The notes under the pieces: generated by a model
Database searches by the model: none
Told to the model about the DNA's origin: nothing
Seen by the model: only the letters and a program-made list of their open reading frames with translations
Made by a program: the position numbers and the translations under genes
Source of the DNA: CAVPGP01 sp963718065
GTDB taxonomy: Bacteria > Actinomycetota > Thermoleophilia > Gaiellales > Gaiellaceae
Direction: 5' to 3'
NCBI GenBank assembly: GCA_963718065.1
Contig: CAVQYE010000019.1
Coordinates: forward strand, 248,001 to 312,000
DNA length: 64,000 nt
Shown: positions 1-7,774 of the stretch, in pieces
Numbering within the stretch: the stretch's first letter is position 1
Layout of the letters: each line of letters starts with the position of its first letter

Positions 1-64
1 CGACCTCGCCCTCGTGCAGCTCGAGCCGCGCGAGGCGGGCGACGTGGAGGACTTCTTCGCGTGA
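1..64 (+). CDS. C-terminal fragment of an unidentified protein
   Basis: The window opens inside a reading frame that gives 20 codons and ends at a TGA at 62-64. The peptide ends in an acidic stretch (GDVEDFFA). Codon use is typical of the window and a convergent hairpin follows at 95-124, so this is probably the real 3' end of a gene whose body lies outside the window. Too little remains to assign a function. Confidence 0.5.
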   Translation, partial: DLALVQLEPREAGDVEDFFA

Positions 65-94
65 GATCGCCATGGCTGAAAAGCGTAGTGAAAC

Positions 95-124
95 GACGAA
101 GGGCGCCTTGCGGCGCCCCTCGTC
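95..124. terminator. Bidirectional hairpin terminator between convergent genes
   Basis: GGGCGCC (101-107) pairs perfectly with GGCGCCC (112-118) across a TTGC loop. After one mismatch the stem extends with GACGA (95-99) and TCGTC (120-124). It lies between the 3' ends of the upstream partial gene and the cold-shock gene, so it could serve both. There is no strong T tract, as is common in GC-rich actinobacteria. The base of the stem resembles the terminator at 31798-31829. Confidence 0.7.
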
Positions 125-144
125 CCAAGACTTGAGTGCCGCTT

Positions 145-345
145 CTAGACCGCCTGGACGTTCGACGCCTGCAGGCCCTTGTCGCCCTGCACGACCTCGA
201 ACTCCACCTCCTGGCCCTCGGTGAGCGTCCTGTAACCGTCCATCGTGATCGCGCTGTGGTGCACGAAGACGTCGTCGCCCTCGTCGCGCTCGATGAAGCC
301 GAACCCCTTCTCGTTCGAAAACCATTTGACCTTGCCCTGCGCCAA
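145..345 (-). CDS. cspA: Cold-shock domain protein (CspA family)
   Basis: A 66-residue protein of the usual length for a single cold-shock domain. The RNP1-type motif KGFGFIE is at residues 13-19 and the RNP2-type motif VFVHHS at 26-31, with the conserved KWF near residue 8. These aromatic residues stack on single-stranded RNA or DNA in CspA relatives, so the protein is a cytosolic RNA chaperone. The ATG follows a purine-rich GGAGG-like site. It stands alone, with folD upstream on the same strand and a terminator just after its stop. Which paralogue of the genome this is cannot be told here. Confidence 0.93.
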   Translation of the reverse strand: MAQGKVKWFSNEKGFGFIERDEGDDVFVHHSAITMDGYRTLTEGQEVEFEVVQGDKGLQASNVQAV

Positions 346-423
346 CGTTCCTCCTTGAAATGCGAACGACGACTCGGTCGGAGCCGCCGAGGGTGTAGAA
401 GCGGGCCGGAGGATACCAGCGGG

Positions 424-1279
424 CTAGGCGCCCGGGAAGGGCAGGTCGCCGCGCCGGTAGCGGGCGCACCGGACGGCGTTCCGGAGCAGCGTCGCGATCG
501 TCATCGGGCCGACGCCGCCCGGAACCGGCGTGATGAAGCCGGCGACCTCGGCGGCTCCCGCGTCGACGTCGCCGACGAGACCCGCCTCGGTCCGGTTCAT
601 GCCGACGTCGACGACCGCCGAGCCCGGCTTCACCATCTCGGGCGAGACGAGCCCGGCGAAGCCGGTCGCGACCACGAGCACGTCGGCGTCGAGGGTGTGA
701 CGCGCGAGATCGTCCGTCCTCGAGTGGCAGAGCGTCACGGTCGCGTTCGCCTGCATCAGCAGATGGAACACCGGCTTGCCGACGATGTTCGACCGCCCGA
801 CGACGACCGCGCGCCGGCCCTCGAGCGGCACCCCGTGCTCGGCGAGCAGCGCCATGATCCCCAGCGGCGTGCCCGGGACGATCGTCGGCCGGCCGAGATA
901 CAGCTGCCCCGCGTTGAACGGGTGCACGCCGTCGACGTCCTTCTCCGGTGTCAGGGCGCGGATGACCCGCGCCTCGTCGATGTGATCCGGCAGCGGCAGC
1001 TGCACCAGCAGCGCGTCGAGCGTCGTCGTCCGCGTTCAGCTCGGTGACGCGCGCCAGCAGCTCCTCCTCCGAGATCCCGGCCGGCAAGCGGATGTCTCGC
1101 GCGTCGAAGCCCGCCTCCTCGGCCGCCTCGCGCTTCAGCCGGATGTAGATCTGCGAGGCGGGATCCTCGCCGACGAGCACCGTCGCGAGGCCGACGTGGC
1201 CCAGCGTCCGGACCTCCTCGGCCACCTCGTCGCGGACCCGCCGCGCGAGCGCCTTGCCGTCGAGCAGCGTCGCAGTCAC
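424..1279 (-). CDS. folD: Bifunctional methylenetetrahydrofolate dehydrogenase / cyclohydrolase FolD (one frame break)
   Basis: FolD interconverts 5,10-methylene-THF and 10-formyl-THF in one-carbon metabolism. The start is GTG at 1279-1277. The N-terminal part has the catalytic YIRLK motif (Tyr45, Lys49). The C-terminal part has QLPLP, the Rossmann segment VVGRSNIVGKP and the late PVPGGVGPMT signature. The two parts are in different frames: one extra base near 1021 separates ELNADDD from LDALLVQLPLP. Removing it gives exactly 284 residues, the normal length. A sequencing insertion is more likely than a pseudogene, because both halves are fully conserved. Confidence 0.9.
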
Positions 1280-1298
1280 GCCGGAGAGGCTAGACGAG

Positions 1299-2309
1299 CT
1301 ACCGGAGGGGCGTTGCGTCGCCGAGGTCGCGAGGCGAGACATACACGCTCGAGGTCGGAACGACGGCGTCGTCCCAGATGCGCACGAATGCGACGCGGCC
1401 GTCCCGCGAGGCCGAGGGGCACCTGACGCCGGTGCCGGGCGTGGCCCCGCCCCAGCTTGGCAGCCGGTGGAGGACGTCGCCGTCGAGGTCGATTTCGGCG
1501 ACGCCGCCGCCCTCGCTGGTCTGCTCGACGATCGTCCGGCCGTCGGCGGTCCAGGCGGCGGGGACGTTGACCGCGCCTGGGTCCGCGTGCGTCACGCGGC
1601 GGGTCGTCCCGTCGCGGAGGTCCAGGATCCAGATATCCGACGCGAGGCCCGGCGCGGGACGGTCGAAGGCGAGCAGGCGGCTGTCGGGCGACCACGCGAG
1701 TGCGGAGCTGCCCGGCCGGTGGACAAGTGGCCGGCCGTCCCAGCGCAGGACGACGAGCCGGTCGAGATCCGAATAGGCGAGCGCGCCCCGCGGCGACCAG
1801 CGCGCGACGACGACGCCTTTGCGCCGCAGCACCAGCCGGTGGTTGGGACGGAGGACGAGCAGCCCCGGCTCCAGGTCGTGCCGCGGCGAGCCGACCATCG
1901 CGGCACGGCCGCCGACCGGAGCGACGCTGGCCTCGGGGTTCATGCCTGGCTCCAGGAATCCGAGGTCGAACAGGACGCGTTCGCGCCCGCTCGCGACGTC
2001 GAGCAGCGTCAAGAGCTCCTGGTCGCGGATGACGAGCGAGCGACCACGCCAGCCGAGTACCTGTGCGTCCGCAAGGAAGACACGCTTGACCGTCCGGCCG
2101 TTCCAGACGTAGACGCCCGGCTGCCCGGCGCCGGGCAGCGGACGGCGTCCGAACGCGAGCTTCGTCCCGTCCGCCGACCAGACCGGACAGCCGTCGTTCC
2201 ACGCCGGGACCCAGTCTCCGGCGGCGATCGTATTCTCTCTGCACCCGGCCGCCAGGAGCGCCGACGCCAGCACGAGCGCGACGCTCGTCGCCCTCGTCAG
2301 CAGTGCCAT
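1299..2309 (-). CDS. Lipoprotein with TolB-like PD40 beta-propeller repeats
   Basis: A 336-residue protein starting at the ATG 2309-2307. The N-terminus is a lipoprotein signal peptide with lipobox LLAAGC and lipidated Cys23. The remainder has several WSPDS/WSADGTK-type segments, the hallmark of WD40-like PD40 (TolB) blades, for example near the middle (RWSPRG) and AWSPDSRLLAF. This predicts an outward-facing, membrane-anchored beta-propeller. The substrate or partner is unknown. A longer upstream ATG (2369) would bury the signal peptide, so the internal start is preferred. It is divergent from the HMG-CoA reductase gene, with 47 bp between starts. Confidence 0.8.
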   Translation of the reverse strand: MALLTRATSVALVLASALLAAGCRENTIAAGDWVPAWNDGCPVWSADGTKLAFGRRPLPGAGQPGVYVWNGRTVKRVFLADAQVLGWRGRSLVIRDQELLTLLDVASGRERVLFDLGFLEPGMNPEASVAPVGGRAAMVGSPRHDLEPGLLVLRPNHRLVLRRKGVVVARWSPRGALAYSDLDRLVVLRWDGRPLVHRPGSSALAWSPDSRLLAFDRPAPGLASDIWILDLRDGTTRRVTHADPGAVNVPAAWTADGRTIVEQTSEGGGVAEIDLDGDVLHRLPSWGGATPGTGVRCPSASRDGRVAFVRIWDDAVVPTSSVYVSPRDLGDATPLR

Positions 2310-2356
2310 CGCCCGAGTATCCCACCGGCCGCGCGACGCACCAATAAGCTCGTCTC

Positions 2357-3553
2357 GTGCGCTGGCCACGGAAGAACGACGCCGAGTCGATCCGCGCCCG
2401 GCAGGAGGCGATCGGCGTCGACGGCGTGGTCACGTCCGTCGATCTCGATCCGTTCGCGAGCGCGGCGGAGGCGCTGACGGGCGTGGCGGTCATCCCCGTG
2501 TCGGTCGCCGGTCCGCTCGTCGTCTCGCTCGGCGCGTACGAGCTCGACGACGCAGGCGCCGTCGTCGAGACAGGCCGTGCGCAGGAAGAAATCTTCGTGC
2601 CGCTCGCGCACACCGAGGGCGGGCTCACCGCCTCGATGCTGCGCGGCATGAAGGCGGCCGCGGAGTCGGGCGGCTTCCGCACGCATGTCCTCGCCGACCG
2701 GATCACTCGGGCGTCGTGCTTCGTCTGCACCGACACCGAGCAGGCCGTCTCGCTCTCGCGCTGGCTGGAGGGTGAGGTCGACGCGATGCGCTCGTGGCTC
2801 GCCGGCTCCGACGACGCCTCGCTCTCGCGGCACGCGGTGCTGCGCGAGGTAAAGACACACGTCGTCGGCCCGATGTGCCACGTGCTCTGGCGCTGGACGA
2901 CCGGCGACGCCGTCGGGCCGAACATGATGACCCGCAACTCCTACGCGCTGAACATGGGCTACGTGCTGGAGCGGGCGCCGGTGAAGCCGCAGCGGGCGAT
3001 CCTCGAGGCGAACATGGGCGGCGACAAGAAGCCGTCGTACGAGTATTTCCAGGGCGGGCACGGGAAGACGGTGATCGCCGACGTGACGCTCACCGACGAG
3101 GCGATTCGCCGCGTTCTGCGCACGACCCCCGAGGATCTGGAGGCGCTCTCGTGGGCCGGGACGCACGGCGCCGTCGCATCGGGCATGCAGTCGGTCGCGT
3201 TCACGCCTGCCTCGGCGATCGCAGCGGTGTTCGCGTGCACGGGCCAGGATCTCGGCATGGTCGGCACGAGCTCGATGGCGCACGGCACGGGACGGCGCGT
3301 CGAGGGCGGCCTGCACGCCTCGATCCGGTTCCCCGGCCTGGAGGTGGGCACGGTCGGCGGCGGGACCACCCTTCCCTCGGCGAGAGACTGGCTCGCGTCG
3401 ATCGACTGCGCCGGGCCCGGCAAGGTGTACCGCTTCGCCCAGGTCGTCGCGGCGGCGGCGCTCGCGCTGGAGATCTCCGCCTCGGCGGCGATGGCGACGG
3501 CCGGCTCGGAGAACTTCTTCAAGGCCCACCACGAGCGCGGGGGCCTGAGGTGA
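2357..3553 (+). CDS. hmgA: Hydroxymethylglutaryl-CoA reductase
   Basis: Predicted to reduce HMG-CoA to mevalonate with NAD(P)H. All catalytic elements are visible: Glu87 in HTEGG, the dinucleotide segment GDAVGPNM (183-190), Lys224 in GGDKKP, Asp298 in GQDLGM, the GTVGGGT loop (331-337) and a C-terminal catalytic His pair (391-392, AHHERG). The length of 398 residues fits the soluble catalytic domain of the class I-like bacterial form, with no membrane segment. It starts with GTG. It leads a probable operon with the small monooxygenase (10 bp downstream) and the thioesterase. No other mevalonate-pathway gene is in the window, so its metabolic role is open. Confidence 0.92.
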   Translation: MRWPRKNDAESIRARQEAIGVDGVVTSVDLDPFASAAEALTGVAVIPVSVAGPLVVSLGAYELDDAGAVVETGRAQEEIFVPLAHTEGGLTASMLRGMKAAAESGGFRTHVLADRITRASCFVCTDTEQAVSLSRWLEGEVDAMRSWLAGSDDASLSRHAVLREVKTHVVGPMCHVLWRWTTGDAVGPNMMTRNSYALNMGYVLERAPVKPQRAILEANMGGDKKPSYEYFQGGHGKTVIADVTLTDEAIRRVLRTTPEDLEALSWAGTHGAVASGMQSVAFTPASAIAAVFACTGQDLGMVGTSSMAHGTGRRVEGGLHASIRFPGLEVGTVGGGTTLPSARDWLASIDCAGPGKVYRFAQVVAAAALALEISASAAMATAGSENFFKAHHERGGLR

Positions 3554-3563
3554 CCGGCACGGG

Positions 3564-3866
3564 ATGATCGTGCTCGTCTTCAGCTACGACGCGCGCAACC
3601 CGGCCGAGTTCGAGCGGGTCTACGGCCCCGAGGGCGACTGGGCGCAGTTCTTCCGGACCGGCGCCGGTTACGTCGGCACCGAGCTGTTGAAGGACCTCGA
3701 GATCCCGGCCCGCTATCTCGTGCTCGACCGCTGGGATTCGCGCGAGGCATACAACGCCTTCGTCGAGGCGAACCGGGAGGAGTACATCCGCCGCGTCGAC
3801 GAGACGGCGCCGTTCTACGAGCACGAGCTCCGCTTCGGCTCCTTCGAGAACGTCTGGGACGAATGA
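3564..3866 (+). CDS. Antibiotic-biosynthesis-monooxygenase (ABM) fold protein
   Basis: A 100-residue protein with the dimeric alpha+beta barrel layout of ABM/YgiN-like proteins: an N-terminal beta strand (MIVLVFSY), a central helix around EFERVYG, LVLDRWDSREAYNAFVE and a terminal EL.FGSFE strand. Relatives are cofactor-free oxygenases or small binding proteins acting on quinones or haem, but the substrate cannot be read from sequence. The stop overlaps the next gene by four bases, which indicates translational coupling with the thioesterase. Confidence 0.7.
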   Translation: MIVLVFSYDARNPAEFERVYGPEGDWAQFFRTGAGYVGTELLKDLEIPARYLVLDRWDSREAYNAFVEANREEYIRRVDETAPFYEHELRFGSFENVWDE

Positions 3867-4333
3867 CCGCGATTCCGCCCCATCACGATCCGGCGTGCTG
3901 GGGATGCGGCGACAACCCGGACGGCATCCACCTTCCGGTTCCCGAGGAGGAAGGGCTGGACGAGTACGAGGCGTGGTTCCGCTTCACCGAGCGGCACCAG
4001 GGCGGGCCCGGCATCGTGCACGGCGGCATGGTCTCCGCGGCGCTCGACGAGGCCGCCGGCCTGCTGGCGACGTGGTACCGCTTCCCATCGGTGACGGCTC
4101 GGATCTTCGTCCGCTACCGGAAGCCGGTGCAGATCAACACCGAGGTGCTGGTGCGGGCGATCCTCGCCGGCGAACGCGGGCGCCGGCTGCACGTGAACGC
4201 CGAGCTCACCGACGGGAGCCTCGTCCTCGCGGAGGCGCGGGTCGCCCTCCTGCACGTGCCACTGCAGCATTTCCTGCTGACGGCGGAGGGCCGCGCCGCG
4301 CGCGACGCGTGGGAAGCGAAGCTGGGCGGGTGA
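3863..4333 (+). CDS. Hotdog-fold acyl-CoA thioesterase (PaaI-like)
   Basis: A 156-residue single hotdog domain. The signature HGGMVSAALDEAAG (about residues 53-66) is the active-site helix of the PaaI/4-hydroxybenzoyl-CoA thioesterase superfamily, followed by strand motifs FVRYRKPVQINTEV. The N-terminus carries CWGCG, often seen in the UPF0152-like subgroup. It likely hydrolyses an acyl-CoA in the cytosol. It is the last gene of the HMG-CoA reductase operon (ATGA overlap with the ABM gene) and is convergent with the SDR at 4338. Confidence 0.8.
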   Translation: MTAIPPHHDPACWGCGDNPDGIHLPVPEEEGLDEYEAWFRFTERHQGGPGIVHGGMVSAALDEAAGLLATWYRFPSVTARIFVRYRKPVQINTEVLVRAILAGERGRRLHVNAELTDGSLVLAEARVALLHVPLQHFLLTAEGRAARDAWEAKLGG

Positions 4334-4337
4334 GCGT

Positions 4338-5123
4338 TCAGGGGCGGCCGAGGACCTCGCGGACACCGCGTAGCCGCGTCCGCAGGAGGGAACGGGCGAG
4401 CGCGCTGTCGAGCGAGACGTTCGGCGCGCGGTCGGGCGTCGTGCGCCCCCGCTGGATGCGCGACGCGTCGGCGCCCAGCAGCAATGCGAAGTCGTAGCGG
4501 CTGACGTCGTCTGCCCCGCCGAGGTGCAGCGGGCCGGCGAGGTCGAGCTCGGCCGCCTCGAGCAGCGCCTCGGCCACGTCGCCGACCTGCGCCGGCGAGC
4601 GGATCTCGTCCTCGAAGAACGTCGTGCCGGTTGCGGCGAGGCGCTCCTGCGGGCCCGGCTCCGGGGCGCCGTAGAGAAGCGACGTGCGCGCGATCAGCGC
4701 CTCGGGGTGCTCCGCGACGACGACCCGCTCCGCCTCCGCCTTCGACCGTCCGTAGTCGTTCACCGGCCGGGGCTCGTCCTCCTCGCGGTAGCGGCCTCGC
4801 GATCCGTCGAAGACGATGTCCGTCGAGAGATGCACGAGCCGCGCCCCCGCGGCGCGAGCCTCCCGCGCCACGACGCGCGAGCCGTCGACGTTCGTCGACC
4901 ACGCATCGTCGCCCTGGCGATACGCGGTGTGGATAACGCAGTCGACCCCGGCAAGCGCGGCACGCACCGCGTCGGCGTCGCGGATGTCGAGATGCACCCA
5001 CTCCGCAGCCGCCGCCACACGCCGGTCGTGCAGCGTCGCGCGGACGGCCCAGCCCCGCTCCTCTGCGCGGCGGACGAGCTCCCTGCCGAGATAGCCGGCG
5101 CCGCCGGTGACGAGCACTCGCAC
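4338..5123 (-). CDS. RmlD/extended-SDR family NAD(P)-dependent sugar-nucleotide reductase or epimerase
   Basis: A 261-residue protein with the N-terminal Rossmann motif TGGAGYLGRE (residues 6-15) and an active-site Tyr-Lys pair in DYGRSKAE near residue 128. The segment LVHLSTDIVFDG closely matches the RmlD motif. RmlD relatives reduce dTDP-4-keto sugars; MAT2B-like members are regulatory. No other nucleotide-sugar gene is adjacent, so only family-level assignment is safe. It is divergent from the liv operon, and the 160-bp gap contains palindromes at 5157-5196. Confidence 0.75.
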   Translation of the reverse strand: MRVLVTGGAGYLGRELVRRAEERGWAVRATLHDRRVAAAAEWVHLDIRDADAVRAALAGVDCVIHTAYRQGDDAWSTNVDGSRVVAREARAAGARLVHLSTDIVFDGSRGRYREEDEPRPVNDYGRSKAEAERVVVAEHPEALIARTSLLYGAPEPGPQERLAATGTTFFEDEIRSPAQVGDVAEALLEAAELDLAGPLHLGGADDVSRYDFALLLGADASRIQRGRTTPDRAPNVSLDSALARSLLRTRLRGVREVLGRP

Positions 5124-5156
5124 GGGGCAACGCTACCCGGGAGCCGCCTGGGCACA

Positions 5157-5196
5157 GGCCATGCATCTACATGGCCAGGCACATGTACATACATGT
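5157..5196. promoter_or_regulatory. Two adjacent CATG-rich palindromes upstream of the liv operon
   Basis: The divergent gap between the SDR and livG contains two palindromes. GGCCATG..CATGGCC spans 5157-5176 (7-bp arms, 6-bp spacer) and ACATGTA..TACATGT spans 5181-5196 (7-bp arms, 2-bp spacer). CATG occurs repeatedly through 5160-5201. Paired inverted repeats in a divergent promoter region are what a dimeric repressor such as TetR would use. No regulator gene is adjacent, so the cognate protein is unknown. Confidence 0.5.
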
Positions 5197-5285
5197 CCAT
5201 GCCCCTCTCGAAGGCCGCCGCGAACCGCCCGGCTGGACCCGCGACGTTGTAACCAGCGCCGCGTCGCCCGTAAGATCGGCGCCTC

Positions 5286-6020
5286 ATGGGCCTGCTCACG
5301 CTCGAGGGCGTCACGCGGCGGTTTGGCGGCATCGTCGCGCTCGACGACCTCTCGCTGGACGTCGTCGAAGGCGATATCGCCGGCCTGATCGGCCCGAACG
5401 GCGCCGGCAAGACAACCGCCTTCAACGTGATCACGCGGCTCTACCAGCCGGACGACGGCATGATCACCTTCGACGGCGAGAACCTCCTGAAGGTGCCCGC
5501 GCATGGAATCGTCCGCCGCGGGATCGCCCGAACGTTCCAGAACCTCGCCCTCTGCCAGCACATGACGGTGCTCGACAACGTCCTCGTCGGCGCGCACACG
5601 CGGATCGGCCGCCGCGGCGACTCGGCGGCCCGCCAGGAGGCCGACTCGATCCTCGGCTACCTCGGCCTCGCCGGCATCTCCGGTCACTATGCCGTCGGTC
5701 TTCCCTTCGGGACGCTGAAGCGCGTCGAGCTCGCGCGCGCGCTGATCTCCCATCCGCGGCTCCTGCTGCTGGACGAGCCGGCCGGCGGCCTCACGCACTC
5801 CGAGGTAACGGAGCTCGGCACGTTGATCAAGGCGATCCGGGCCGACTACTCGCTCTCGATCCTGCTCGTGGAGCACCACATGAACCTCGTCATGTCGATC
5901 TCGGACAGCGTTCACGTCCTGAACTTCGGCCGGACGATCGCCGCCGGGACGCCGGCCGAGGTGCGCTCGAATCCAGCCGTGATCGAGGCGTATCTCGGGG
6001 GCGAGCATGTCGCTGCTTGA
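5286..6020 (+). CDS. livG: Branched-chain amino-acid-type ABC transporter, ATPase LivG
   Basis: A 244-residue ATPase. Walker A is GPNGAGKTT (36-44), the signature helix is the LivG-type variant LPFGTLKRVELARAL, and Walker B is LLLLDEPAGGL. The C-terminus has VLNFGRTIAAGTP, typical of LivG. It energises uptake of branched-chain amino acids or, in many actinobacteria, other carboxylates. Its end overlaps livF by 14 bp. The ATG at 5286 is the first start after the palindromic promoter region. Confidence 0.93.
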   Translation: MGLLTLEGVTRRFGGIVALDDLSLDVVEGDIAGLIGPNGAGKTTAFNVITRLYQPDDGMITFDGENLLKVPAHGIVRRGIARTFQNLALCQHMTVLDNVLVGAHTRIGRRGDSAARQEADSILGYLGLAGISGHYAVGLPFGTLKRVELARALISHPRLLLLDEPAGGLTHSEVTELGTLIKAIRADYSLSILLVEHHMNLVMSISDSVHVLNFGRTIAAGTPAEVRSNPAVIEAYLGGEHVAA

Positions 6021-6714
6021 GTTGCGCGACGTCTCGGCCCGCTACGGGCCGCTGACCGCGCTGCACGACGTCACGCTCTCGGTGGAAGACGGCGAGGTGG
6101 TCTCGCTGCTCGGTGCGAACGGCGCCGGCAAGACGACCACGCTCCGCTCGATCTCCGGCACCGTCAAGCGCTCCGGCACGCTGCTCTTCGACGGCAAGTC
6201 GCTGCCGCGAACGGCGGAGGCGGTGGCGCGGCGCGGGATCACGCACGTCCCGGAGGGGCGTGGCATCCTCGCCGACCTGACGGTCTGGGAGAACCTGCGG
6301 ATGGGCGCTTACCTGCGGCGCGACCGCAAGGGCGTCCAGGCGGATCTCGAGAAGCAAACCGAGCGGCTGCCGTGGCTCTGGGACAGGCGCGGCCAGCAGG
6401 CGGGGACGCTCTCGGGCGGCGAGCAGCAGATGCTCGCGCTCGCCCGGGCGCTCGTGGGCCGCCCTCGCGTTGTCCTGCTCGACGAGCCCTCACTCGGGCT
6501 GGCGCCGCTCGTCGTGAAGGCGTTCTTCGACCTCGTCAGCGAGCTCAACCGCGACGAGGGCGTCACGTTCCTCGTCGTCGAGCAGAACGCGAACGTCGCG
6601 CTCGAGGTGTCAAACCGCGCCTACGTCCTCGAGGTCGGCCGCGTCGCCCTGTCGGGCGAGAGCGCCGAGATCGCCAAGGACGAGGGAATCCGAAGCAGCT
6701 ACCTGGGGTACTAA
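6007..6714 (+). CDS. livF: Branched-chain amino-acid-type ABC transporter, ATPase LivF
   Basis: A 235-residue ATPase. Walker A is GANGAGKTT, the signature is LSGGEQQMLALARAL and Walker B is VVLLDEPSLGLAP. THVPEGRGIL is the conserved LivF segment. It pairs with LivG to form the heterodimeric ATPase of the importer. A 172-bp gap containing the structured element at 6721-6886 separates it from livH, although both belong to the same operon direction. Confidence 0.93.
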   Translation: MSLLELRDVSARYGPLTALHDVTLSVEDGEVVSLLGANGAGKTTTLRSISGTVKRSGTLLFDGKSLPRTAEAVARRGITHVPEGRGILADLTVWENLRMGAYLRRDRKGVQADLEKQTERLPWLWDRRGQQAGTLSGGEQQMLALARALVGRPRVVLLDEPSLGLAPLVVKAFFDLVSELNRDEGVTFLVVEQNANVALEVSNRAYVLEVGRVALSGESAEIAKDEGIRSSYLGY

Positions 6715-6720
6715 CGGTGA

Positions 6721-6886
6721 CAGTGACACTCCCGACAACATCCTCCGGCGCCTGGCCCGCGATCACGCGGCGCGCTGCGGCGTCCTCGGTCACGCCCGTG
6801 CAATCCAGCATGAACGCTCCCTGCGTCCTTGCAGCGCTTGGTGCTCGCGACCCAGGCATCCAGAAATGTCATCGGGAGAGTCACGG
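6721..6886 (-). repeat. Structured intergenic element, copy 1 (paired with 21326-21492)
   Basis: It fills the gap between livF and livH. Two core blocks, 6777-6799 and 6812-6832, match 21381-21403 and 21419-21439 of the second copy with one difference in 44 positions. The ends form a long-range inverted repeat (6721-6741 with 6866-6886, 17 of 21 paired, two mismatches becoming G-U on the minus strand). Read on the minus strand the core folds into hairpins GGACGC-AGGGA-GCGUUC and GGCG..CGCC, with a variable hairpin between them. The total length of 166 bp nearly equals copy 2. Orientation is inferred from wobble pairs. It could be an RNA gene or a MITE-like repeat. Confidence 0.7.
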
Positions 6887-7774
6887 ATGACGCAGTTCTT
6901 CCAACAGGTGTTCGCGGGGCTCGCCGACGGGGCGATCTACGCAAGCCTTGCGCTCGCGCTCGTGCTGATCTACCGGGCGACGCACGTGATCAACTTCGCC
7001 CAGGGCGAGATCGGGATGTTCGCCACGTACATCGCGTGGTCGCTGATCACGCACCACGGCTTCTCGTACTGGACCGCGTTCGCCGTCACGCTCGTGCTCT
7101 CGTTCTTCGGCGGCGCCGCGATCCAGCAGGTCGTGATCCGGCCGCTGACCCGCGGCGGCGAGCTGACCGTCGTCATGGCCACCGTCGCGCTGCTCGTGAT
7201 CCTGAACGGCCTCGCCTCGTGGATCTGGGGCCCGGAGGAGAAGATCCTCCCCAGCCCCTTCCCGAACGGGAGCTGGGACATCGGCGGCGTCCAAATCTCC
7301 GAGCAGAACGTCGGCATCATCGGCGTCGTCATCGGCTGCGTCCTCGCGCTCTGGCTCTTCTTCCGCTACACGAAGCTCGGGCTCGCGCTCCGGGCCTCGG
7401 CGATCAACCCGCAGGCGAGCCGGCTGCTCGGGGTGCGCGTGCCGTGGATGCTGGCCGTCGGCTGGGGCCTCGCCGCCGTGCTGTCGGCGATCGCGGGCTT
7501 GATGGCGGCGCCGGCGCTCTTCGTCTTCACGCCGAACTTCATGCAGGTGATCCTCATCTACGCCTTCGCCGCGGCGGTGCTCGGCGGCATCGACAGTCCC
7601 GTCGGAGCGATCATCGGCGGCCTCGCGCTCGGCGTCACGATCAACCTGCTCGGCACCTACGTCGGCTTCGTCAACTCCGAGATGCAGCTGCCGGTCGCGC
7701 TCATGATCCTGCTCGCCGTGCTCGTCCTCCGGCCTGGCGGCCTGCTCGGCTCGGTCGCCGTGAGACGCGTATGA
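6887..7774 (+). CDS. livH: Branched-chain amino-acid-type ABC transporter, permease LivH
   Basis: About 295 residues and strongly hydrophobic with roughly eight membrane segments. The LivH signature INFAQGEIGMFATY is near residue 38, and the EAA-like loop GLALRASAINPQASRLLGV is present. The ATG at 6887, right after GGGAGAGTCAC, gives the usual N-terminus; an in-frame ATG at 6866 lies inside the structured element. It overlaps livM by ATGA. Confidence 0.92.
   Translation: MTQFFQQVFAGLADGAIYASLALALVLIYRATHVINFAQGEIGMFATYIAWSLITHHGFSYWTAFAVTLVLSFFGGAAIQQVVIRPLTRGGELTVVMATVALLVILNGLASWIWGPEEKILPSPFPNGSWDIGGVQISEQNVGIIGVVIGCVLALWLFFRYTKLGLALRASAINPQASRLLGVRVPWMLAVGWGLAAVLSAIAGLMAAPALFVFTPNFMQVILIYAFAAAVLGGIDSPVGAIIGGLALGVTINLLGTYVGFVNSEMQLPVALMILLAVLVLRPGGLLGSVAVRRV

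Noticed and set aside
136..1047. 303-residue plus-strand open frame
   Set aside because: It is an antisense shadow of the cold-shock and folD genes; arginine-rich with no domain.
6721..6886. HEARO/OMEGA-type RNA
   Set aside because: The size is similar and a GTGA precedes copy 1, but there is no linked HNH or TnpB-like gene and I could not match known consensus segments.
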